A DNA stretch of 63,458 nt from an uncultured Prevotella sp. (GTDB lineage Bacteria; Bacteroidota; Bacteroidia; Bacteroidales; Bacteroidaceae). Positions 16,571 through 24,866 of the stretch are shown piece after piece. Where the stretch lies: the NCBI GenBank assembly GCA_900317685.1, contig ONHQ01000033.1, positions 1 to 63,458 on the forward strand. The letters run 5' to 3'. The first letter of the stretch is position 1; each line of letters opens with the position of its first letter. The notes under the pieces were generated by a model. That model was given only the letters and a program-made list of their open reading frames with translations, was not told where the DNA came from and searched no databases. The position numbers and the translations under genes are program-made.

Positions 16571-17712
16571 CGGACTTCCTCATCCGTCATTGTCTGATTG
16601 CACGGAATGCTAAGCTCTTCGCGATGAATACGTTCTGTAACGGGCAATGAGAGGGAATGCCATTCCGGATAACAGTCCTGCTGATGCGGCGGAATGGGAT
16701 AATGTATCACCGTGCCAATACCTTTTTGTTTCAAATAATCCTGCAACTCATCACGATGGGCGCTGAGTACGGGGAAGATGTGGAAGACATGATCCACGTT
16801 TCCACGTAGCCAAGCCTCAGCACCGGGAAGCGTGACCACTGGGTTGGAGATATGCTGAGCATAATAAGTGGCAATCTGCTTACGTCGCTGATTATCAGCA
16901 TCCAAGTAACGCAACTTCACGGAGAGAACGGCAGCCTGTATCTCATCCATGCGGCTGTTGCGCCCTTTGTAAGGAAAGACATACTTGCGTGAAGAACCGT
17001 AATTACCCAAAGCCCGACAAAGCTCAGCTAATGAAGCATCGTCGGTGGTGATTGCTCCTGCGTCTCCTAAAGCACCAAGATTCTTGCCTGGATAGAAGCT
17101 ATGCGCTGCGGCATCGCCCAAAGAGCCCGTCCGTCGTCCGTCGAACATACAGCCATGAGCTTGGGCATTGTCCTCGATGAGTAACAAATGATGGTGATGG
17201 CAGAAGCCGGCAATCTGCTGCGTCATGGCACAACGGCCATAGAGATGCACCAGCAATACGGCACGCGTGCGGTTGCTGAGATGCTCCATGAGTTGGCTGT
17301 CATCAAGTTCAAGCGTGTCGATTCGTGGCTCCACGAGCACCGGCTTCAATCCGTTCTCAGTGATGGAGAGGATAGAAGCAATATAGGTATTAGCCGGCAC
17401 GATGACTTCATCACCATCCTGCAACTTCCCTAATTCTTTATAAGCCCGGAAGATAAGTGTCAGCGCATCGAGCCCATTGCCGCAACTCACACAATGCTGT
17501 GTACCAATATAATGGGCATAGTCAGCCTCGAAGTGTCGTGTAGCTTCACCTTGCAGATACCATCCACTTTTGATGACCTTCTTTACTGCCGCCTCTATCT
17601 CATCTTGATGCTGCGCTGTGACTTTTTGTAAAGAGAGATAAGGAATATGCATCTGTTCACTTTGATTAAATTCTACGCCTTTTACAATCATTTGTAACTT
17701 ATCATTGTGCAT
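16528..17712 (-). CDS. DegT/DnrJ/EryC1/StrS sugar aminotransferase (FdtB/QdtB-like)
   Basis: A 394-residue PLP enzyme of the DegT family. HSFYPGKNLGALGDAGA contains the PLP lysine (about Lys210), and GNGLDALTL, VPANTYIAS and LIEDNAQAHG are typical cofactor and substrate segments. Such enzymes aminate keto-sugar nucleotides. The FdtA-like ketoisomerase in the same operon points to a dTDP-3-keto-6-deoxyhexose substrate, giving a 3-amino sugar (Fuc3N or Qui3N type). The family usually starts near IPYLSLQ, so the ATG at 17649 is a plausible alternative start. The gene lies 26 bases after the acyltransferase and overlaps a convergent gene by 43 bases at its 3' end. Confidence 0.9.
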   Translation of the reverse strand: MHNDKLQMIVKGVEFNQSEQMHIPYLSLQKVTAQHQDEIEAAVKKVIKSGWYLQGEATRHFEADYAHYIGTQHCVSCGNGLDALTLIFRAYKELGKLQDGDEVIVPANTYIASILSITENGLKPVLVEPRIDTLELDDSQLMEHLSNRTRAVLLVHLYGRCAMTQQIAGFCHHHHLLLIEDNAQAHGCMFDGRRTGSLGDAAAHSFYPGKNLGALGDAGAITTDDASLAELCRALGNYGSSRKYVFPYKGRNSRMDEIQAAVLSVKLRYLDADNQRRKQIATYYAQHISNPVVTLPGAEAWLRGNVDHVFHIFPVLSAHRDELQDYLKQKGIGTVIHYPIPPHQQDCYPEWHSLSLPVTERIHREELSIPCNQTMTDEEVRYVVEAINFFLMAV

Positions 17713-17738
17713 TCAAACAAGTCGTCATTCAACATTCA

Positions 17739-18683
17739 TCACTCCACATTCCATTCGTACCAATCGTAGCACACAGCGCGACCTCCAAAGCCTTCCTTTT
17801 GATAAATAAGTCCCTCGTTGAGATAGCGACCTCGGTCTTCGTTAGAGATACCGAAGTCAAAATAGCGGCAGTCCCGGTAGTCCTCGGTGAGCACCTTGCG
17901 GTAAATGGCATCGATGGCATGCAGATGCTTACCTTCAGGTGTCGCGGAGATATACTGCGCATGCACCACCTGCGGTGTGACGTACAGCAGAGTTCCCCCA
18001 ATGACTTTCTCATCAAGGCGAGCTACATAAAGTTTGATGTTATCGGGAAAAGCGTCATGCAGTCGATTTATCTCCGCTAAGGTATGCACAGGACGGGTGT
18101 GGTAGGTATGCTGGAGATTGTCTGTCAAGACCTGCCAAAAGTCGGCATAAGCGCGGTCATCCTGGACGACACAGATTCCCTCCTTTTCAGCCTTATTGGC
18201 CCCAAACTGCCGTATGCGCCGCCACTTTAACGCACGATCCTGCACTATTGTCGAAGACACGTTGCGTACCATCAGCTGTGCATGACAGCGGTTAAAGATA
18301 GCATAAAGGTCTTCCTCAGCCGGCAACAGCTGATAAATCCACGGCATCGGCTTGTAGACAACGCGGTGGATGCCTCGACAATGGAGATAAGCATTGAGCT
18401 CTTCAAAGAGTGAGCATACATCAGCCGCCGTGGCATGCCCGTTGGTTATCAGTCCACCGTAGGTTAGCCCTTGGTGCGACCAGAGCGTATCACCAACGAG
18501 ATTGGCAGGAAGGATTGCATAGAGCTTCCCTTTCAGATAAAAGAGTAAAGAGTAATCGACAAAGCGGTCACGATGGTAGCCCATGTACCGTCGATCGAAG
18601 AGAAAAGTGCCTTGCTTCGACTGCGCCACAAAGTCGTTCCATGCCGCACAGTCGCTATCAGCGTATCGTATTATATCAAACAT
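17739..18683 (-). CDS. GNAT/FemAB-like acyltransferase
   Basis: A 314-residue protein with the duplicated-GNAT look of FemAB-related enzymes: an N-terminal SKQGTFLFDRRYMGYHRDRF segment, a central LTYGGLI segment and a C-terminal GNAT-like part (KLYVARLDEKVIGGTLLYVT, HLHAIDAIYRKVL, YFDFGISNED). It probably transfers an acyl group, and in this operon the amino group made by the DegT enzyme is the natural acceptor. The substrate assignment is inference. It directly follows the PH-domain gene with no gap. Classical FdtC/QdtC acetyltransferases are hexapeptide-repeat proteins, so a GNAT-type enzyme here would be an alternative. Confidence 0.72.
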   Translation of the reverse strand: MFDIIRYADSDCAAWNDFVAQSKQGTFLFDRRYMGYHRDRFVDYSLLFYLKGKLYAILPANLVGDTLWSHQGLTYGGLITNGHATAADVCSLFEELNAYLHCRGIHRVVYKPMPWIYQLLPAEEDLYAIFNRCHAQLMVRNVSSTIVQDRALKWRRIRQFGANKAEKEGICVVQDDRAYADFWQVLTDNLQHTYHTRPVHTLAEINRLHDAFPDNIKLYVARLDEKVIGGTLLYVTPQVVHAQYISATPEGKHLHAIDAIYRKVLTEDYRDCRYFDFGISNEDRGRYLNEGLIYQKEGFGGRAVCYDWYEWNVE

Positions 18684-19115
18684 CTACAAAGCCTTAGATA
18701 TGTCTATGTTCGGATTGATTACCTTGAGGTCTTCCACAAAGGCTTTTCTGTTGCGTGGCGAAATGAGGATGCTGTCACTCAACTTTTCCTTGAAGACGAC
18801 CTCCAGCCGGTCGAGCGACAAGGCTGGGGAAGCCAGCAAGTTGTGGCTGCGCCTCATGGAGGTAATCTGCGAGATAGGGATGGAGCGTCGCTGAAAGCCA
18901 CAATGGACAACCAGGCTGTCGCCGTCGATAATGTATTTGGTGGGATAAATTAACAGGAACACAAACACGCAAACAGCCACGACCAAAAGCGCAACCAACC
19001 ACGAGATGAGGTCGCCATTTTCTATGGCAACATTGACGCAGGCCACCGAGGACCCAATCATACAAATAACAGCAAAAAGAAAGATGTCTTTCTTGGATGT
19101 GTACACTTTGTTCAT
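18684..19115 (-). CDS. Small membrane protein with bacterial PH domain
   Basis: A 143-residue protein. Two membrane segments (about 11-31 and 38-58) are followed by a cytoplasmic bacterial-PH-like domain (YPTKYIIDGDSLVVHCGFQRRSIPISQITSMRRSH, ending SILISPRNRKAFVEDLKVINP). This is the layout of bPH/YdbT-like proteins. Its function is unknown. It is packed between the ketoisomerase (3-base gap) and the acyltransferase (no gap), so it is co-expressed with sugar genes, possibly as a membrane-side helper. Confidence 0.75.
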   Translation of the reverse strand: MNKVYTSKKDIFLFAVICMIGSSVACVNVAIENGDLISWLVALLVVAVCVFVFLLIYPTKYIIDGDSLVVHCGFQRRSIPISQITSMRRSHNLLASPALSLDRLEVVFKEKLSDSILISPRNRKAFVEDLKVINPNIDISKAL

Positions 19116-19118
19116 AGA

Positions 19119-19523
19119 TTATTTGCTTTTATAGGTGAGAAAATCTTGATAATCGTAGATATAGTCGTTCTCATCGTAGAGTTCGTCTGCCAGCACCATG
19201 CAGACAGCACCGGAAGAGAAGTCATCCAACGTCCGCCATATTCCCGGTTCTATCAACAGTCCTTCCCACGGATGATTGAGCAGATAACTTGCCTTATGCT
19301 CTCCATCATCCAAATTGACAGTGAAACTACCACTCATAGCTACTAAAAGCTGATGCAATGCCTTATGAGCGTGCCCTCCACGACTCTCTCCTGCCGGGAC
19401 ATCGTATACCCAATATGCCCTTTTGATTTCAAAGTGCACATCCTTGCACTGTTCCACAACGGTGAGGTTGCCCCTCGGGTCGGTAATCTTCTTGAGCGAT
19501 ATGATTTTTCCTAATGGCTTCAT
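19119..19523 (-). CDS. dTDP-4-keto-6-deoxyglucose 3,4-ketoisomerase, FdtA/QdtA/WxcM-like cupin
   Basis: A 134-residue cupin. It has the family pattern DPRGNLTVVEQ, then IKRAYWVYDVPAGESRGGHAHKALHQ with the paired catalytic histidines, and the C-terminal LADELYDENDYIYDYQDFL. FdtA and QdtA move the keto group of dTDP-4-keto-6-deoxyglucose from C4 to C3, with different C4 outcomes; sequence alone does not tell which product forms. It is the first gene of the sugar cassette. The precursor would come from RmlB, encoded at 22472-23638. Confidence 0.92.
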   Translation of the reverse strand: MKPLGKIISLKKITDPRGNLTVVEQCKDVHFEIKRAYWVYDVPAGESRGGHAHKALHQLLVAMSGSFTVNLDDGEHKASYLLNHPWEGLLIEPGIWRTLDDFSSGAVCMVLADELYDENDYIYDYQDFLTYKSK

Positions 19524-19668
19524 ATTTTTTATAACGTATACTCGTCACCTTTATTTTGCAAGATGGCTATTAATTCCAACGGCAACGATCATCATACAAT
19601 AATAATCGGAGGAAAGCGTTTCTAAAGAAATCGGACAATCATCATCAGACAACAACATTAGAAGGGAT

Positions 19669-20700
19669 ATGGAGCAGAAACATTTATCAGACAGCAACCA
19701 TGACAACCCAGAAATTCGCAACGCTACTATTCCTTCGATGAAAAGAAGGATGAAGAACAAGGACTATCGCGAACGTACCATCTACATGATCACATTGGTC
19801 GTAGCCGGCAGACGGAAACTGTTCGGAGAAATAGAGGGAGATATTCGTTCGTGTTATGGCGACGCGAACTATCCGCATATAGTGCTCACGACCTTAGGCG
19901 AAGCCGTGAGAGAGCAGATATTGAGATTGCCCGGATATTATCCGCAATTATCGGTTAGCGGATTTCAAATCATGCCTGACCATGTCCATATAATCATCTT
20001 CGTACATGACCAGCTCCCGTGTCATCTCGGAATTGTAATTCGTGGTTTGGTACAAGGATGCAACAAAGCCTATCACCAGCTCTATCCACAAGACAATGCA
20101 GTACACATAGGAAAAGGAAAAAGCGAGCGGCGGAGTAACGGTATCCTCTTTGAACACGGCTACAACGACAAAGTACTCATGCACCAGAATCAACTAAAGA
20201 TATGGAGACACTACCTTGCCGACAACCCACGTCGGTTAATGGTCAAGCATGCCCATCCTGACTATTTCCGTGTACAGAGAAATATCAAAGAAAAGGGACT
20301 GGAGTTTTCTGCTATTGGAAATCTTTTTCTTCTACGCAAGCCGCTATTACAGATACAATGTTCCCGTCACCTCACTGAAACAGAGATACAGGAAATGAAA
20401 GAGAAAGCACTAATAGCATGCGCATCCGGGGCCGTGTTGATTTCCCCATGTATCTCCCCCGGAGAAAAAGCAGTAATGCGCGCTGTCTTTGAGAAAGACT
20501 ATCCGGAGATTGTTTTGTTGGAAAATGGACTCACAGATCTTGCCAAGCCAGGCGGGGCACGCTTCGACGCCTGCGCTAAGGGACAGTTACTTCTGTCAGC
20601 CCCCTGGGAGCATCATACCGACAAAAGGCGCATCACCCGCACACAATGCCACATACTCAACAATATGGCAGCATTGCTTAGCGATGGGAAAAAACTATGA
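19669..20700 (+). CDS. Y1 (HUH) transposase-like protein with extra C-terminal domain (RAYT-like)
   Basis: A 343-residue protein. The N-terminal half (about 35-215) is a Y1 transposase domain: the HUH motif is in MPDHVHIIIFV (about 104-114), the catalytic tyrosine candidate is in LVQGCNKAYHQL, and YLADNPRRLMVKH matches the end of REP-associated tyrosine transposases. The remaining 120 residues (EKALIACASGAVLISPCISPGEKAVM..., then PGGARFDACAKGQLLLSAPWEH) resemble a Rossmann-like SLOG/DprA-type fold; this is pattern recognition, not a search result. The gene stands alone, with no terminal inverted repeats of an insertion sequence. Two hairpins follow at 20806-20863. It is probably a domesticated single-copy gene. 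Confidence 0.82.
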   Translation: MEQKHLSDSNHDNPEIRNATIPSMKRRMKNKDYRERTIYMITLVVAGRRKLFGEIEGDIRSCYGDANYPHIVLTTLGEAVREQILRLPGYYPQLSVSGFQIMPDHVHIIIFVHDQLPCHLGIVIRGLVQGCNKAYHQLYPQDNAVHIGKGKSERRSNGILFEHGYNDKVLMHQNQLKIWRHYLADNPRRLMVKHAHPDYFRVQRNIKEKGLEFSAIGNLFLLRKPLLQIQCSRHLTETEIQEMKEKALIACASGAVLISPCISPGEKAVMRAVFEKDYPEIVLLENGLTDLAKPGGARFDACAKGQLLLSAPWEHHTDKRRITRTQCHILNNMAALLSDGKKL

Positions 20701-20805
20701 AGAGGCACTTCGAGACTCGCCACACCCTTGCCCCCCCATTTCTCTTTCCTTTGCTTTAAAAAGGCAACGCACGCAACGGCAAGTCTGTACATAGCAAAAA
20801 GCCGA

Positions 20806-20863
20806 ACACAAACGGTGCACCTTCACAGTGCACCGTTGTGTGCTTCGCCTTTTTAAGGCGAAG
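20806..20863. repeat. Two adjacent hairpins beside the RAYT-like gene
   Basis: The first hairpin pairs ACACAAACGGTGCAC (20806-20820, one bulged A) with GTGCACCGTTGTGT (20828-20841). The second pairs CTTCGCCTT (20843-20851) with AAGGCGAAG (20855-20863) around a TTT loop. They can terminate the convergent transcripts of the RAYT-like gene and purT. They also have the size and spacing expected of a REP pair (BIME-like) next to a RAYT. Confidence 0.8.
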
Positions 20864-20887
20864 GGGTCGAAAGAATTGCCAGAGCGG

Positions 20888-22069
20888 CTACTTCTTCATA
20901 TACGGGTCTGTGCCAAGCACAGTCTTGGCCAGACGCTTGGTCTTGTCACGCAGAGCATCCATGTCACAGCCCACCTTGTCGTAGCAGACGACCACACCCA
21001 TGCGACGGGCAACATGTGCCACGGGCTTACCGAAAATGCGTACGCGAGCATGATCCTCACGGCAGACATCCTCCAAGTTGTAGTTCAACGGCTTGTCACT
21101 CTCCACAGGCGAGAGAACGACAGCTGAGGCTCCACTATGCTCAAGATGGATGGCCGGGATGTCCAGCCCCATCACAGCACGGAAGTGAAGCTCAAACTCG
21201 CTGAGATTGGTGCAATGACTCAGCGTCACCATACCCGTGTCGTGCGGACGGGGACTGAGCTCAGAGAAGATGACCTCGCCCTGTTTGGTGAGGAAGAACT
21301 CCACGCCCCAGATGCCGTAGCCTGTCAAGGCCTTCGTCACCTCAGCAGCGATGTGTTGTGCCTGCTTCAACGCCTCGTCGCTGATGGCGTAGGGCATCCA
21401 ACTCTCGCGATAGTCGCCGCCTTTCTGAACGTGGCCGATAGGCGGGCAGAAGATCGTTGGCCCATGTTTTTGGGTAACAGTCAGCAAAGTGAACTCAGAC
21501 TGGAAGTCGATGAACTCCTCGATGATCACCTCCTTCACATCGCCGCGACCCTCTTCCATGGCATCACGGAAAGCTTCTTTCAGCTCATCGTCGTTGTGGA
21601 CATAGCTCTGTCCATGACCTGACGAGGACATCAACGGCTTGACTACGCAGGGGAAGCCAATCTCGTCGGCGGCATGCTTGAACTCGTCGAAAGTCTTGGC
21701 ATAGAAATACTTGGCAGTACGCAGTCCTAACTCCTTTGCTGCCAAGTCGCGGATAGCCCGGCGGTTCATCGTGTAGTTGACAGCGCGTGCCGACGGCACC
21801 ACCTGAATGCCCTCCTTCTCAAAGTCGAAGAGACGCTCCGTACGGATAGCCTCAATCTCCGGTACGATGAGATCGGGATGATGTTTCTCCACCACAGCCG
21901 TGAGTGCGTCGCCGTCGAGCATAGAAAACACCTCACGCTCATCGGCCACCTGCATGGCCGGCGCATTGTCGTACTTGTCGCAAGCGATAACATACTGCCC
22001 TGCACGCTTAGCAGCAATGGTGAACTCCTTGCCCAGCTCACCGGAACCCAACAACAATATCTTTTTCAT
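20888..22069 (-). CDS. purT: Formate-dependent phosphoribosylglycinamide formyltransferase 2
   Basis: A 393-residue ATP-grasp enzyme. An N-terminal Rossmann part ([24 protein letters not shown]) precedes the ATP-grasp domain ([14 protein letters not shown], then [37 protein letters not shown]). PurT makes formyl-GAR from GAR, formate and ATP, the third step of purine synthesis, without using formyl-tetrahydrofolate. It is the last gene of a minus-strand run and starts 86 bases after the sigma-4-like gene. That gap holds GAATGAT-type repeats (22081-22150). Sequence and length are normal. Confidence 0.96.
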   Translation of the reverse strand: MKKILLLGSGELGKEFTIAAKRAGQYVIACDKYDNAPAMQVADEREVFSMLDGDALTAVVEKHHPDLIVPEIEAIRTERLFDFEKEGIQVVPSARAVNYTMNRRAIRDLAAKELGLRTAKYFYAKTFDEFKHAADEIGFPCVVKPLMSSSGHGQSYVHNDDELKEAFRDAMEEGRGDVKEVIIEEFIDFQSEFTLLTVTQKHGPTIFCPPIGHVQKGGDYRESWMPYAISDEALKQAQHIAAEVTKALTGYGIWGVEFFLTKQGEVIFSELSPRPHDTGMVTLSHCTNLSEFELHFRAVMGLDIPAIHLEHSGASAVVLSPVESDKPLNYNLEDVCREDHARVRIFGKPVAHVARRMGVVVCYDKVGCDMDALRDKTKRLAKTVLGTDPYMKK

Positions 22070-22080
22070 AATTCTGAATG

Positions 22081-22150
22081 TTGAACGATAACGAATGATG
22101 AATGATGAATGATCAATGATGAATGTTGAATGATCAGTGTTGAATGATCA
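22081..22150. repeat. GAATGATCA/GAATGTTGA short-period repeats
   Basis: The gap between the sigma-4-like gene and purT is built of about eight GAATGAT, GATCAAT and GTTGAAT heptamers and octamers. Related ATTCAACATTCATCA words occur in the gap at 17713-17738. It is a simple slipped repeat that adds length between two genes of the same direction. Confidence 0.7.
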
Positions 22151-22155
22151 GCAGA

Positions 22156-22488
22156 TCATACTTTCATAGCCTCAGCACGCTTCTTCACTAACTCTGGCAA
22201 CTTGCGCCACATCATCTGCCACTCCGGCGAGATGGCAATGCGGCGCACGTCCGTGTCAATGATATGCTGCATCTGCTCAACACTGACATGATGCTTAGCA
22301 GCCAACTGCTCCACGCTCTGAGGTTCCCGGTTTCCCAGTCCGAAATAGCTCTCGACAATGTCCTTGTCAAGGGCGCCAAGCATCGTGAGCAGCACATCCA
22401 TATTGGCTCTGTCACCATCTGTGATGAGCAGAGCCGAAGAACGCATCAGCCGCAGAAAGGCTGCCAAGCGTTTAGAGAGTGCGTCCAT
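22156..22488 (-). CDS. Stand-alone sigma-70 region-4-like helix-turn-helix protein
   Basis: A 110-residue protein starting at ATG 22486-22488, overlapping the end of rmlB by 17 bases. The centre (about 38-80) has the pattern of sigma-70 region 4: LDKDIVESYFGLGNREPQSVEQLAAKHHVSVEQMQHI, which parallels the FGL...EP-T-EEIA...VS-ERVRQI signature of primary sigma factors. No region 2 or other sigma region is present, so it is not a complete sigma factor. A longer frame open to 22746 upstream only shadows rmlB. The overlap suggests translational coupling to rmlB. Its role, regulator or RNA polymerase-binding factor, is not known. Confidence 0.72.
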   Translation of the reverse strand: MDALSKRLAAFLRLMRSSALLITDGDRANMDVLLTMLGALDKDIVESYFGLGNREPQSVEQLAAKHHVSVEQMQHIIDTDVRRIAISPEWQMMWRKLPELVKKRAEAMKV

Positions 22489-23638
22489 GACGCTCCTTTC
22501 CGTACATGATGTCATAGTACTTCTGGTAGTCGCCCGATGTAACTTCTTCAATCCACTTCTGATTCTCAAGATTCCATTTGATCGTCTTGACAATACCGTC
22601 GGCGAACTTCGTCTCGGGATACCAACCAAGCTCAGTCTTGATCTTTGTAGGATCGATGGCATAACGCGCATCATGACCAAGGCGGTCAGCGACATGCTCG
22701 ATGAGAGAGTCGTTGATCCAGCTGATATCAATGTCACCGTTAGCATCCTTGACCTGCTTCTTCAATACTTGACGGAGGTTCTTGTCGGCAGCCATCATGT
22801 CGTGAATCGTCTTGATAGTGAGCTTCACGATGTCGATGTTCTTCATCTCGTTGTGTCCACCAACGTTATATACCTCACCGGCTTTGCCCTCACGCACTAC
22901 CAGATCAATAGCCTTGCAGTGGTCTTCGACATAGAGCCAGTCACGCACGTTGAGTCCCTCACCATAGACGGGGAGTTTCTTGCCATGCAGGATATTGTTG
23001 ATGATCAATGGGATCAGCTTCTCCGGGAAATGATAAGGTCCATAGTTGTTGGAGCATCGTGTGATGCTTACCGGCATGTGATAGGTGTCACGATAAGCCT
23101 GTACGAAGAAGTCTGCACTCGCCTTGCTGGCAGAGTAAGGGCTATGCGGACACAGCGGTGTGTTTTCCGTGAAGTAGCCTTCCTGACCCAATGCACCGTA
23201 GACCTCATCGGTAGACACCTGATGATAGCGCTTACCGGGCTTCCAAGTAGGATAGCCTTGTGCGTCCTTACCCGTCACCCAAGCACGCCGTGCGGCATCC
23301 ATCAAGTTCTGCGTACCCAGGATGTTCACACTCAGGAAGAGTTGTGGATCCTCGATCGAGCGGTCTACATGACTCTCGGCAGCGAAGTTCACCACGTAGT
23401 CGATATCGTTCTCAGCAAACAGTTTATCAGCCAACTCGCGGTCGCGGATATCTCCCTTGACAAAGAAGCAACGCTTGTTGTCGATGTCGTCCTTGATGGT
23501 ACCAAGGTTTCCGGCGTAGGTCAGTGCGTCGAGGATGATAACCTTAATGTCATCGTTCACATACTTTTTGTGGAGCAGATACTTGATAAAGTTTGAACCG
23601 ATGAAACCGGCAGCTCCTGTCACAAGATAAGTCTTCAT
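22472..23638 (-). CDS. rmlB: dTDP-glucose 4,6-dehydratase
   Basis: A 388-residue extended short-chain dehydrogenase. The NAD-binding GAAGFIGSNF lies at about 8-17, the catalytic YxxxK in YSASKASADF, and the active-site acidic pair region in STDEVYGALG. It converts dTDP-glucose to dTDP-4-keto-6-deoxyglucose, the branch point for rhamnose and for 3-amino sugars. The FdtA-like, DegT and acyltransferase genes at 16528-19523 would use the same product. rmlA, rmlC and rmlD are not in the window. It has 61 bases of upstream space from the YfcE-like gene, containing a repeated motif at 23676-23696. Confidence 0.96.
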   Translation of the reverse strand: MKTYLVTGAAGFIGSNFIKYLLHKKYVNDDIKVIILDALTYAGNLGTIKDDIDNKRCFFVKGDIRDRELADKLFAENDIDYVVNFAAESHVDRSIEDPQLFLSVNILGTQNLMDAARRAWVTGKDAQGYPTWKPGKRYHQVSTDEVYGALGQEGYFTENTPLCPHSPYSASKASADFFVQAYRDTYHMPVSITRCSNNYGPYHFPEKLIPLIINNILHGKKLPVYGEGLNVRDWLYVEDHCKAIDLVVREGKAGEVYNVGGHNEMKNIDIVKLTIKTIHDMMAADKNLRQVLKKQVKDANGDIDISWINDSLIEHVADRLGHDARYAIDPTKIKTELGWYPETKFADGIVKTIKWNLENQKWIEEVTSGDYQKYYDIMYGKERHGRTL

Positions 23639-23675
23639 ATGATGCTTGTTTTAAATATTGTCTATTCTTTGAATG

Positions 23676-23696
23676 CTACACCTTATTATATATAGT
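23676..23696. other. Repeated AT-rich intergenic motif, copy 1
   Basis: The 21-base sequence starting CTACACCTTATTATA and ending TATAGT is identical to 48651-48671 upstream of cmk. A close relative is at 165-187. It lies about 37 bases upstream of the rmlB start. It could be a promoter-like or regulatory site or a mobile-element remnant; no role is shown. Confidence 0.5.
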
Positions 23697-23699
23697 TGA

Positions 23700-24197
23700 C
23701 TATCGCGAGCCCAACTTCACTACCTCGCAATCACGAAAGTCTTGGCCGTCGATCGTCAGCCTAACAATGGTACGTTCCAATTGCCATCCCGACATTCCCG
23801 CAGCGCCGGGATTAATATGCAGAAGATCGAGTTTCTTGTCCGGCATGATTCTCAGTATATGAGAGTGACCGTCAACGAAGAGCTTTGGCGGATTGCGTCG
23901 AATCATGTCTCTCACCGATGGGTCGTAATGACCGGGATAACCACCTATATGCTTCATCAGCACATCGACTTCCTCACATTTAAATCGCAGAATTTCAGGA
24001 TAGCGGGCACGCACATCCACGTCATCAATATTGCCATAAACGGCTCGGAAGCGAGGGCGCATATCCTCAAAGGCATTGGCCAGCGACAAACTACCGATGT
24101 CGCCCGCATGCCAGATCTCATCACAGTCTGCCATATAGGTAACATACTTCTCGTCCCAGAAGCCGTGAGTATCACTGATGATCGCTATTCTTTTCAT
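23700..24197 (-). CDS. YfcE/MJ0936-type metallophosphoesterase
   Basis: A 165-residue calcineurin-like phosphoesterase. The metal ligands are all visible: IISDTHG at the start, WHAGDIGS, YGNIDD, MKHIGGYPGHYDP and VDGHSHI, ending with INPGAAG. YfcE-type enzymes are dimetal phosphodiesterases acting on small substrates; the natural one is unclear. It starts 12 bases after the cytidylate-kinase-like gene and is probably co-transcribed. Confidence 0.92.
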   Translation of the reverse strand: MKRIAIISDTHGFWDEKYVTYMADCDEIWHAGDIGSLSLANAFEDMRPRFRAVYGNIDDVDVRARYPEILRFKCEEVDVLMKHIGGYPGHYDPSVRDMIRRNPPKLFVDGHSHILRIMPDKKLDLLHINPGAAGMSGWQLERTIVRLTIDGQDFRDCEVVKLGSR

Positions 24198-24209
24198 AGA
24201 TTGTCGACG

Positions 24210-24866
24210 TTAAGGTTTTATCTCAGAGTGGATCTCGCGTTGCTGCAAATCAAAGCGTTTGCGAATGAACTGGGCAATGAAGTCCAAAGTTCCCTCCAGT
24301 CCCAGCACACTGGAGTTGATACACAGGTCGTAGCTCTCCGCTGCTCCCCACGTCTTGCCAGTATAGTAATTGTAATAGGAAGCGCGTTCCTCCTCCTGCT
24401 TATGGATATATTTGCGTCCGGTAGCCCTGTCAAAGCCATGTCGCTTACAGACGCGTTGCAATCGCTGATCGATGTTCGCTGAGATAAAGATGCTCACCGT
24501 GTTTTTCATATCCCGAAGCACATAGTCAGCAGTACGACCTACGAATACGCAACTGCTCTCCTCGGCAGCTTTGCGGATGGCATCGCTCTGAAACTGGTAG
24601 AGACTTTCCTGTGAGAACTCATTCTTATAGTAAGGGCTCTCGCCGAAGAGGGATCCATGGATATGGAAAAGGGAACGCAGGAAGCCCTTATGCTCATCGT
24701 TCTGCTCAAAGAACTTCTCACAGAATCCACTTTCCTTGGCAGCCAAGTTGAGAAGTTCCTTATCATAGAACTTACAGCCGAACTGCTCTGCCAATTGCCG
24801 GGCGATGACGCGGCCACCGGAACCTATCTGCCGGCCGATGTTAATGATTATCTTCTTGTCCTCCAT
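24210..24866 (-). CDS. Cytidylate-kinase-like family protein
   Basis: A 218-residue P-loop kinase of the cytidylate-kinase-like family (AAA_26). The phosphate-binding loop is INIGRQIGSGGR, followed by FYDKELLNLAA, FVGRTADYVL and VSIFISANIDQRLQRVCKR. A true Cmk is encoded at 48711-49403, so this is a second protein of unknown substrate. The start at ATG 24866 (MEDKKIIINIGRQ) overlaps the MATE gene by 26 bases and puts the P-loop at the usual distance. An upstream in-frame start at 24905 would only add residues that overlap the transporter. Confidence 0.88.
   Translation of the reverse strand: MEDKKIIINIGRQIGSGGRVIARQLAEQFGCKFYDKELLNLAAKESGFCEKFFEQNDEHKGFLRSLFHIHGSLFGESPYYKNEFSQESLYQFQSDAIRKAAEESSCVFVGRTADYVLRDMKNTVSIFISANIDQRLQRVCKRHGFDRATGRKYIHKQEEERASYYNYYTGKTWGAAESYDLCINSSVLGLEGTLDFIAQFIRKRFDLQQREIHSEIKP

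Noticed and set aside
19669-20700. Complete insertion sequence around the Y1 transposase-like gene
   Set aside because: No element ends, target duplication or second gene are visible; the gene stands alone like a domesticated RAYT.
22489-22746. Upstream extension of the sigma-4-like gene
   Set aside because: It covers the rmlB coding region in another frame with a composition unlike a real protein.
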